Positions 1 to 6,248 of a DNA stretch of 6,248 nt are shown piece by piece. Source of the stretch: Pseudomonadota bacterium (GTDB taxonomy: Bacteria > Pseudomonadota > Gammaproteobacteria > Burkholderiales > SG8-39); the NCBI GenBank assembly GCA_021847125.1, contig JAJZUK010000076.1:1-6248 (forward strand), read 5' to 3'. A model generated the notes under the pieces. It had not been told where the DNA came from, made no database searches, and worked only from the letters and a program-made list of their open reading frames with translations. Numbering within the stretch: position 1 is the first letter of the stretch; every line of letters starts with the position of its first letter. Both the position numbers and the translations under genes were made by a program.

Positions 1-354
1 GTTGTCGATCAGGCCGAGCCGCTCCCCGAGCAATGCGGCTTTCACGCCGCCGCATCCATAATGGCCGCAGACGATGATGTGGTTGACGGCCAGCACATCG
101 ACGGCGAACTGCATTACCGAGAGGCAGTTCAGATCGGTGTGCACCACGGCATTGGCCACATTGCGGTGAACGAACACCTCGCCGGGCTCGAGGCCGGTGA
201 TCTGGTTGGCCGGCACCCGGCTGTCGGAGCAGCCTATCCAAAGATATTTCGGGGACTGGATCGCCGCCAGACGGCGAAAGAAATCGGGGTCCCGGGCCGT
301 CATCTGCTCCACCCAGGCCCGGTTGTTTTCAAACAGCTGAGGAAGGTATTCCAT
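1..354 (-). CDS. can: Beta-class carbonic anhydrase, N-terminal part (runs off left edge)
   Basis: Cytoplasmic zinc enzyme that interconverts CO2 and bicarbonate, supplying bicarbonate for carboxylases. The 118 visible codons start [18 protein letters not shown] and carry the beta-CA signatures: CSDSRVPA at residues 42-49 (zinc ligand Cys42 and the Asp44/Arg46 dyad) and HYGCGG at 98-103 (His98 and Cys101 as the other zinc ligands). [15 protein letters not shown] (54-68) and [17 protein letters not shown] are also family hallmarks. As I recall it, E. coli Can is about 220 residues and aligns without gaps here, so roughly half the protein is present; the C-terminus lies beyond position 1. The start at 354 is preceded by AGGA about 9 bases upstream and gives the expected short N-terminus. 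It diverges from the isomerase gene at 625. A bicarbonate supply would suit the biotin-dependent carboxylase encoded at the other end of the window, but no co-regulation is visible. Confidence 0.95.
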   Translation of the reverse strand, partial: MEYLPQLFENNRAWVEQMTARDPDFFRRLAAIQSPKYLWIGCSDSRVPANQITGLEPGEVFVHRNVANAVVHTDLNCLSVMQFAVDVLAVNHIIVCGHYGCGGVKAALLGERLGLIDN

Positions 355-454
355 CGGTGGTGTCCTATTGCCGGGAATTGTGGCTGCGGCGGGCGCCCCG
401 GGCGTAACCTGTCCTTCCCTGCCGCAACGCGCATCACGCGCCCCGCGACGCGGT

Positions 455-466
455 GCAAGCGCTTGC
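455..466. promoter_or_regulatory. 12-bp perfect palindrome in divergent spacer (possible operator)
   Basis: GCAAGCGCTTGC reads the same on both strands. It sits between the divergent carbonic anhydrase gene (start 354) and isomerase gene (start 625). The central-CG layout resembles operators of LacI-family repressors, but that is resemblance only. No regulator gene is in the window. Confidence 0.3.
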
Positions 467-570
467 GGTTCATCGGCCTAATCCGTCTTGACCGCCTCGC
501 TATATTCGGTTCTCCCGGGCATTTTTACAACCGGTTTCGGCCGGTACAACGCCCGCCGGCGCGGAATCAG

Positions 571-584
571 CGCCAACGTTGGCG
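571..584. promoter_or_regulatory. 14-bp perfect palindrome upstream of the isomerase gene (possible operator)
   Basis: CGCCAACGTTGGCG is perfectly symmetric and ends 10 bases before a -10-like TAAAAT at 595. If that -10 is real, the palindrome covers the spacer/-35 zone, where a repressor would block RNA polymerase. The core GCCAA-NN-TTGGC recurs at 2417-2428. Confidence 0.4.
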
Positions 585-594
585 TGCGCTCCGA

Positions 595-600
595 TAAAAT
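595..600 (+). promoter_or_regulatory. Possible -10 box for the isomerase operon
   Basis: TAAAAT within GATAAAAT lies 24 bases before the ATG at 625 and would give a leader of about 18 nt that still contains the Shine-Dalgarno sequence. No convincing -35 hexamer is found 15-18 bases upstream, so it is either activator-dependent or not a promoter. Confidence 0.3.
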
Positions 601-613
601 GGCCGGATCACCC

Positions 614-620
614 AAGGAGA
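614..620 (+). promoter_or_regulatory. Strong Shine-Dalgarno sequence for the isomerase gene
   Basis: AAGGAGA ends four bases before the ATG at 625. It is the best ribosome binding site in the window and fixes this start. Confidence 0.8.
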
Positions 621-624
621 AACC

Positions 625-1233
625 ATGGCGACACCGATAGACTTCTATTTCGACTTTTCCTCTCCCTACGGCTATTTCGCCAGCACCAAAATCGACGCCC
701 TGGGCGCCAAGTACGGGCGCGAGGTCGTCTGGCACCCGTTCCTGCTCGGCGCCGCGATGAAAATCACCGGCGGCACGCCGCTGCCCAGCGTGCCGCTCAA
801 AGGCGACTACGCGCGGCGCGACTTCGCCCGCAGCGCGAAGTTCTACGGCGTCGAATACCAACTGCCGTCGACGTTTCCGATAGCTTCGCAAGCGCCCGCG
901 CGGGCGTTCTACTGGCTGAACGCCAGGGATCCGAAGCAGGCCAAGGCGCTGGTCGCCGCGCTGTATCGCGCCTATTTCGTCGAGGACATCAATATCTCCA
1001 ACCCCGACGACACCATCGCCGTGTGCGCCAGATTCGGACTCGACGCGGACGAGGTTCGCGCCGCGATCAACGACCCGGCGATCAAGGAACTGGTCAAGAC
1101 CGAAGTGGACAAAGCCATCGCCCGCGGTGCGTTCGGCTCGCCTTATATCGTCATCGACGACGAGGCCTTCTGGGGCGCCGACCGCCTGGAGCAAATCGAG
1201 AAATGGCTCGCCAGCGGCGGCTGGAAGTACTAG
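625..1233 (+). CDS. 2-hydroxychromene-2-carboxylate isomerase family protein (DsbA/GST-kappa fold)
   Basis: A 202-residue thioredoxin-fold protein of the HCCA isomerase/GST-kappa family, a typical full length. The N-terminus IDFYFDFSSPYGYFAS (residues 5-20) holds the family Ser-Pro active-site motif; Ser13 occupies the place of the catalytic serine of NahD-type isomerases, where DsbA has cysteines. A helical insertion follows (about 60-165). The thioredoxin fold then closes with GAFGSPYIVIDD (169-179), including the conserved cis-proline Pro173, and FWGADRLEQIEKWL (182-195). NahD converts 2-hydroxychromene-2-carboxylate to trans-o-hydroxybenzylidenepyruvate in naphthalene breakdown using glutathione. 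No other naphthalene genes are nearby, so the true substrate is unknown and a general glutathione-linked isomerase or oxidoreductase role is equally likely. It appears to be the first gene of a short operon. The start is fixed by AAGGAGA at 614. Confidence 0.9.
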   Translation: MATPIDFYFDFSSPYGYFASTKIDALGAKYGREVVWHPFLLGAAMKITGGTPLPSVPLKGDYARRDFARSAKFYGVEYQLPSTFPIASQAPARAFYWLNARDPKQAKALVAALYRAYFVEDINISNPDDTIAVCARFGLDADEVRAAINDPAIKELVKTEVDKAIARGAFGSPYIVIDDEAFWGADRLEQIEKWLASGGWKY

Positions 1234-1244
1234 GCTGACATCCC

Positions 1245-1502
1245 ATGAACAGCGAAAAGATCAAGGTACGAACCGAAAGCGGGCAGACCATGGAAGTCGT
1301 GGTCCTCAGCAAGCGCGCGAGCGGAATCGAAATCGTGCTCGGCGAGGGAATACACAACGTCAAGTGCACCCTGAGTCCGACCCGAAACGGTTTGGCCTAC
1401 GCCGGAAGCGTGATGGGGCGGGAGATCGTGTACGCGCGCAGCCGCGACCAGGTTCAGGCCGATATCGACATGCTCAATCCGGTGCTGCGCAAATCCAGGT
1501 AA
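1245..1502 (+). CDS. Small hypothetical protein (85 aa)
   Basis: I do not recognise a named family. The product begins MNSEKIKVRTESGQTMEV and looks like an alternating beta-strand protein: repeated V/I-rich short strands (residues 5-33), then NVKCTLSPTRNGLAYAGSV (38-56) and GREIVYARSRDQVQADI (58-74), ending in a short helix. There is no signal peptide or membrane segment; one cysteine (Cys41) is present. It begins 11 bases after the isomerase stop with only a weak TAGG overlapping that stop, so translation is probably coupled to the gene before. The oxidoreductase remnant begins 8 bases after it. Codons are GC-rich at third positions like its neighbours, supporting a real gene. A small housekeeping or accessory role is all that can be inferred. 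Confidence 0.75.
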   Translation: MNSEKIKVRTESGQTMEVVVLSKRASGIEIVLGEGIHNVKCTLSPTRNGLAYAGSVMGREIVYARSRDQVQADIDMLNPVLRKSR

Positions 1503-1510
1503 CGCCGACC

Positions 1511-1627
1511 ATGCAAGCCGTGATGTACGACCGCTTTGGCGACGACTCGGTGCTGTCCGTGCGCGAGACCGCGGTGCCGCGGGCGGCACGCGGCGAGGTG
1601 CAGGTGCGCGTGCGCGTGGCTCCCTGA
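1511..1627 (+). pseudogene. N-terminal remnant of a zinc-type alcohol dehydrogenase/quinone oxidoreductase
   Basis: Translation from the ATG at 1511 gives 38 residues, MQAVMYDRFGDDSVLSVR to GEVQVRVRVAP, then TGA. The pattern (M-x-A-V-x-Y-D-x-F-G near the start, then R-G-E-V-x-V-R-V) is the typical opening of medium-chain dehydrogenase/reductases such as NADPH:quinone reductase, which are normally about 320-340 residues. The match ends just where the family continues into the A-x-x-x-N segment. None of the three forward frames after 1625 restores it, so this looks like a deletion or rearrangement rather than a simple frameshift. AGGT lies about 10 bases upstream of the ATG and the gap to the 85-aa gene is 8 bases, so it was probably once the third gene of that operon. 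The catalytic and NADPH-binding parts are missing, so it should be inactive. Confidence 0.7.
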
Positions 1628-1655
1628 AGCGCCGCGCGCATCCTGGGCCTTAGGG

Positions 1656-2192
1656 CTATTTTAGACGCTGGGCGAACTCCGCGGCAAAACGTTCCACCAC
1701 AGCCCAGTCGGTGTACTCGTAGTCGCGCGAGGTGTCGGTTTCGCCGCCGCCCAGGCCGACAAACACGATCATCACCCGGCGCTTGATCGGACCGTACAGG
1801 CTGTACCTGACCGCCCCGGCGATACTGGCAACCAGTTGCGGCTGCCAGCCGGTCTTGCGCAGAAATTTGTCGATATAACGCTGCGCCGCCGCCGGTTTCG
1901 GGCGCGGCCCGCCGGCGCTGAGGCTGACCGAAAAAAAAGCGCTGGGCCGGGCGGCAAGCGCGTTGCCATAGCGGCGTATCAACTTATGCAAATAGGCCGG
2001 ATGGTGGCCGTAATGGATCGAAGCCCCGACGATCACGCCGTCATAGGCCGCCGGGTCCAGCCGCGCCGGATCGCTATCGGCCGGCAACATGTCGACGCTG
2101 TGCCCTTTTTCCCGCAGCGTATGCGCCATGCGCTCCGCAATCAGCTTGGTCTGGCCTTCGACACTGGCGTAGGGCAATAGGATGCGGGGCAT
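1656..2192 (-). CDS. hemG: Menaquinone-dependent protoporphyrinogen IX oxidase (flavodoxin fold)
   Basis: HemG is an FMN protein that oxidises protoporphyrinogen IX to protoporphyrin IX, the penultimate haem step, passing electrons to membrane quinone. The product from the start at 2192 has 178 residues, close to E. coli HemG (181). It shows the flavodoxin FMN-phosphate loop at the N-terminus (PYASVEGQTK, 7-16), DGVIVGASIHYGHH (51-64), PSAFFSVSLSAGGPRPKP (83-100), the basic long-loop region IAGAVRYSLYGPIKRRVMI (124-142) and the hallmark GGGETDTSRDYEYTDW (148-163). A longer reading from 2453 would add 87 residues with no flavodoxin character, and a promoter lies inside that extension, so 2192 is preferred. 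Its ribosome site is weak. It converges on the oxidoreductase remnant, 28 bases apart, and has no haem-gene neighbours. HemG is mostly known from gammaproteobacteria, with many other Gram-negatives using HemJ, so lateral acquisition is possible. Confidence 0.9.
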   Translation of the reverse strand: MPRILLPYASVEGQTKLIAERMAHTLREKGHSVDMLPADSDPARLDPAAYDGVIVGASIHYGHHPAYLHKLIRRYGNALAARPSAFFSVSLSAGGPRPKPAAAQRYIDKFLRKTGWQPQLVASIAGAVRYSLYGPIKRRVMIVFVGLGGGETDTSRDYEYTDWAVVERFAAEFAQRLK

Positions 2193-2240
2193 GGGAATCC
2201 GGAAGTTGGCTGCAGTGTTGGATGAAACAAGACTGGCGAA

Positions 2241-2269
2241 ATGATGCGCGAGCGAGGCAGCGAAGTCAA
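2241..2269 (-). promoter_or_regulatory. Sigma70-type promoter for hemG
   Basis: On the minus strand TTGACT (2269-2264, five of six consensus -35 bases) is followed by exactly 17 bases and then CATCAT (2246-2241, four of six -10 bases). Transcription would begin near 2234, giving a leader of about 42 nt before the hemG ATG at 2192. This agrees with the short hemG start. Confidence 0.5.
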
Positions 2270-2416
2270 TTGCGCAACCGCGCACCGAACTATTCCAATC
2301 TGTCATCCAACGACCTATCGATAGCGTTAGGCAGGGGAGGCCCACTTTGGCCATAGAGTTCCCGCTTCTATGCAGAGTTTTGCCGATCGTCATTGTGCGG
2401 ATGCCCGGAGAAGCGC

Positions 2417-2428
2417 GCCAATATTGGC
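2417..2428. promoter_or_regulatory. 12-bp perfect palindrome upstream of the ORF6N gene (possible operator)
   Basis: GCCAATATTGGC lies 120 bases before the ORF6N start. It shares both half-sites (GCCAA and TTGGC, two-base centre) with the palindrome at 571-584. No protein known to bind it can be named from the sequence. Confidence 0.3.
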
Positions 2429-2548
2429 TTTCCGGCCGTCTGATGCATATCACGGAAAAATATCCATGCGAACCCGCCGCGCGCCGTTCCCCATGCGCGA
2501 CCTGGAGGTACGGGCGCGAAGCGTCGACGCACTCCCGGGCAAAATCTC

Positions 2549-3082
2549 ATGAGCCGCGCTGGAATTCCTGCCGAACGTATCGAGCGCTCGATTCTTATCC
2601 TGCGCGGCCAAAAGGTGCTGCTCGATGCCGATCTCGCCAATCTTTACGATGTGGAAACCAAGGTCCTGCTTCAGGCGGTCAAGCGCAATCCGAATCGCTT
2701 CCCGAACGACTTCATGTTTCAATTGACCGATCAGGAGTTTAGAAATTTGAGGTCACAGTTTGTGACCTCAAGTTGGGGCGGCCGGCGCTACGCCCCTTAC
2801 GTCTTCACCGAACAGGGCGTGGCGATGCTCTCCTCGGTCTTGAACAGTCCCAGCGCCATCGCCGTCAACATCGAAATCATGCGCGCCTTCGTGCGGCTGC
2901 GCGAGATGATCGCCGGCAACAAGGAATTGGCCAAGCGCCTGGACGAACTCGAAACCAGGATCGACAGAAAACTCGCCACCCACGACCAGGCCATTGCCGG
3001 CGTCCTGGATGCCATGCGCGCGCTCATGGCGCCGCCCGAGCCCCCAAAGAAGCGGCGCATCGGCTTCGTGCAGAACGACTAG
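2549..3082 (+). CDS. ORF6N-domain protein (phage-type DNA-binding family)
   Basis: A 177-residue protein of the ORF6N family, found in phages, mobile regions and scattered in bacterial chromosomes, often linked to KilA-N/Bro-type proteins and thought to bind DNA. The ORF6N domain spans about residues 9-100: [20 protein letters not shown] (11-30), [17 protein letters not shown] (31-47), [10 protein letters not shown] (51-60), then [19 protein letters not shown] (76-94). A hydrophobic/charged helical stretch rich in heptad-like Leu (112-160) looks like a coiled coil for oligomerisation. The C-terminus [12 protein letters not shown] is also typical. Full length for the bacterial form. No good ribosome site precedes the ATG; the start fits the usual family N-terminus. 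Codons 67-74 form a perfect DNA inverted repeat. The biological role of chromosomal copies is not known to me; a regulatory or phage-derived role is inferred. Confidence 0.9.
   Translation: MSRAGIPAERIERSILILRGQKVLLDADLANLYDVETKVLLQAVKRNPNRFPNDFMFQLTDQEFRNLRSQFVTSSWGGRRYAPYVFTEQGVAMLSSVLNSPSAIAVNIEIMRAFVRLREMIAGNKELAKRLDELETRIDRKLATHDQAIAGVLDAMRALMAPPEPPKKRRIGFVQND
2747..2771. repeat. Perfect inverted repeat inside the ORF6N gene
   Basis: Arms TTGAGGTCACA (2747-2757) and TGTGACCTCAA (2761-2771) are exact reverse complements separated by GTT. It encodes Leu67 to Ser74. Codons here (TTG, AGG, TCA, TCA, just after AGA and AAT) are unlike the GC-ending codons used around it. It could fold as an mRNA hairpin with a 3-base loop or act as a symmetric protein-binding site. 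Confidence 0.85.
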
Positions 3083-3102
3083 CTGCGCGCGTCAGTCAGG
3101 AC

Positions 3103-3120
3103 TGCCACTTCCCGGTGGCA
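3103..3120 (+). terminator. Short hairpin after the ORF6N gene, possible weak terminator
   Basis: TGCCAC (3103-3108) and GTGGCA (3115-3120) are exact complements around a 6-base loop, 20 bases after the ORF6N stop. The following TCCGTTTCTG is only moderately T-rich, so intrinsic termination would be weak. Confidence 0.4.
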
Positions 3121-3153
3121 TCCGTTTCTGCCGCCGTTGGGCACCCCTCTGGT

Positions 3154-3162
3154 TGCTATAAT
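3154..3162 (+). promoter_or_regulatory. Extended -10 promoter for the liuBCD operon
   Basis: TGCTATAAT combines a perfect TATAAT (3157-3162) with the TGn extension. The best -35-like hexamer, TTGGGC (3137-3142), is only 14 bases away, so the extended -10 probably does the work. Initiation near 3169 gives a leader of about 54 nt before the liuB ATG. No obvious LiuR-type palindrome overlaps it. Confidence 0.6.
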
Positions 3163-3222
3163 GCCTTTTTCGAGTGCGCTCCTGTGTTAGGCGCGCCGAT
3201 CCCACTACTCCTGCCGCCTGCC

Positions 3223-4830
<1,608 letters not shown>

Positions 4831-4840
4831 GGCCGCAGCG

Positions 4841-5632
4841 ATGAACTACGAAACCCTGGCAATCACCGTTGAAAACGCGGTCGGCACCATCCGGATGAAC
4901 CGCCCGGAGGTGCGCAACGCCTTCAACGAAACCATGATCGCCGAGCTGACCCGGGCGTTCCAGTCTGCGGACGCGGACCAGAGCATACGCGCGGTGGTGC
5001 TGGCCGGGCAGGGGCCGGCTTTCTGCGCCGGCGCCGACCTGAACTGGATGAAGAAAATGTCCGGCTACAGCCTGGAGGAGAACCGCGCCGACGCCCTGGG
5101 CCTGGCCGCGATGCTGAACACCATCTACATGATGAAAAAACCGACCGTCGCGCGCGTGCACGGCCCGGCCTTTGCCGGGGGCATGGGCCTGGTCGCGGCC
5201 TGCGATATCGCTGTGGCGGCCGAGGAGGCCGAGTTCTGCCTGTCCGAAGTCAAGCTGGGACTGACTGCGGCCACCATCAGCCCCTATGTAGTCGCCGCCA
5301 TCGGCGAGCGCTGCGCGCGGCGCTACTTTCTCACCGCCGAGCGCTTTTCCGCCGCCGAGGCCTTGCGCATCGGCCTGGTGCACGAGCTCGTCCCGATGGC
5401 GCAACTGGACGCCCGTGTCGACGCCCTGCTCGGCCATCTGCTGCTCGCAAGCCCAGCCGCGATCGCGGCGAGCAAGGAGCTGGTCCGCAGGGTGGCTCAC
5501 GGCGCCATAGACCAGAACTTGATCGCCGATACCGCCGCGCGCATCGCCGACGCGCGCGCCTCCGCCGACGGCAAGGAAGGCGTGCGCTCCTTCCTGGAAA
5601 AGCGCAAACCGTCCTGGACCCCGCCGCGGTAA
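4841..5632 (+). CDS. liuC: 3-methylglutaconyl-CoA hydratase (enoyl-CoA hydratase/isomerase family)
   Basis: Hydrates 3-methylglutaconyl-CoA to HMG-CoA, the step after LiuBD. The 263-residue crotonase-fold protein shows NRPEVRNAFNETMI (20-33), the first oxyanion-hole segment FCAGADLNWM (61-70), the second segment HGPAFAGGMGLVAACDIAVA (107-126), and FCLSEVKLGLTAATISPYV (132-150) with Glu136 at the position of the second catalytic glutamate of crotonase. The first catalytic glutamate (GGGCEL in rat crotonase, recalled from memory) is replaced by Gly116. The family C-terminal region FSAAEALRIGLVHELVP (169-185) follows. The gene starts 10 bases after liuB and ends 8 bases before liuD. The GxxISPYVVxAIGER stretch is the one I associate with LiuC-type hydratases. 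Function is assigned mainly from operon position, since crotonase specificity is hard to read from sequence alone. Confidence 0.88.
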   Translation: MNYETLAITVENAVGTIRMNRPEVRNAFNETMIAELTRAFQSADADQSIRAVVLAGQGPAFCAGADLNWMKKMSGYSLEENRADALGLAAMLNTIYMMKKPTVARVHGPAFAGGMGLVAACDIAVAAEEAEFCLSEVKLGLTAATISPYVVAAIGERCARRYFLTAERFSAAEALRIGLVHELVPMAQLDARVDALLGHLLLASPAAIAASKELVRRVAHGAIDQNLIADTAARIADARASADGKEGVRSFLEKRKPSWTPPR

Positions 5633-5640
5633 GACCATCC

Positions 5641-6248
<608 letters not shown>

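Larger units (their letters stand above)
2193..2548. other. 356-bp divergent intergenic region between hemG and the ORF6N gene
   Basis: No convincing gene is seen here. It is visibly less GC-rich than the flanking operons, particularly around 2200-2460. It holds a promoter for hemG (2241-2269, minus), a 10-bp palindrome CTATCGATAG (2315-2324) and a 12-bp palindrome GCCAATATTGGC (2417-2428). No good Shine-Dalgarno sequence lies within 15 bases of the ORF6N start; a GGAGG-like stretch at 2504-2508 is about 40 bases away. Confidence 0.6.

Noticed and set aside
488..506. TTGACC ... TATATT as a promoter for the isomerase gene
   Set aside because: The spacing is only 7 bases, far too short for sigma70.
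530..545. ACCGG...CCGGT hairpin with a nearby T-run, considered as a terminator
   Set aside because: Stem of only five base pairs. The T-run (522-526) would be downstream only on the minus strand, and no minus-strand gene ends there.
478..1194. 238-codon minus-strand frame opposite the isomerase gene
   Set aside because: The plus-strand isomerase has a strong ribosome site and family motifs; the antisense product does not resemble any protein.
1628..1655. Possible shared terminator between the oxidoreductase remnant and hemG
   Set aside because: Only a 3-bp GCC/GGC stem can be formed, which is too weak to call.
2193..2453. 87-residue N-terminal extension of HemG
   Set aside because: HemG is about 180 residues and begins directly at the flavodoxin first strand. 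The extension has no domain character and contains a promoter for the gene.

Overview
The window is GC-rich, tightly packed bacterial chromosome. The visible proteins (an E. coli Can-like beta-carbonic anhydrase, a proteobacterial 2-hydroxychromene-2-carboxylate isomerase-like protein, HemG, and a leucine/isovalerate catabolism cluster) point to a proteobacterium. A beta- or gammaproteobacterium is the best guess, but this is inferred from protein resemblance and base composition only.

Left part (1-1627): a beta-carbonic anhydrase gene runs leftward off the window edge (1-354, minus). It diverges from a rightward set starting at 625: an HCCA-isomerase/DsbA-fold protein (625-1233), an 85-residue unrecognised protein (1245-1502), and the first 38 codons of a zinc-type alcohol dehydrogenase/quinone oxidoreductase that stops abruptly (1511-1627). 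The 270-bp divergent spacer holds two perfect palindromes (455-466 and 571-584), a possible -10 box and a strong Shine-Dalgarno sequence.

Middle part (1628-3120): hemG (1656-2192, minus; menaquinone-dependent protoporphyrinogen oxidase) converges on the broken oxidoreductase gene. A 356-bp spacer follows, with a good sigma70-type promoter for hemG and another palindrome. Then comes a phage-type ORF6N-domain gene (2549-3082). Inside it lies a perfect 11-bp-arm inverted repeat written in codons that are uncommon in the rest of the window. A short hairpin follows the gene. The truncated gene at the left edge and the phage-type gene inside suggest a transferred or rearranged block.

Right part (3121-6248): a TGn-TATAAT extended -10 promoter precedes liuB-liuC-liuD. 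These encode the carboxyltransferase subunit of 3-methylcrotonyl-CoA carboxylase, 3-methylglutaconyl-CoA hydratase, and the biotin carboxylase subunit (cut by the right edge). Gaps of 10 and 8 bases indicate one operon. Together the enzymes carboxylate 3-methylcrotonyl-CoA and hydrate the product to HMG-CoA in leucine/isovalerate breakdown. No liuR or liuA lies directly upstream.

I found no RNA gene, CRISPR array, transposase or clearly new multi-gene system. The most unusual signals are the inverted repeat inside the ORF6N gene, a GCCAA-NN-TTGGC palindrome shared by two intergenic regions, and the truncated oxidoreductase marking a probable junction.
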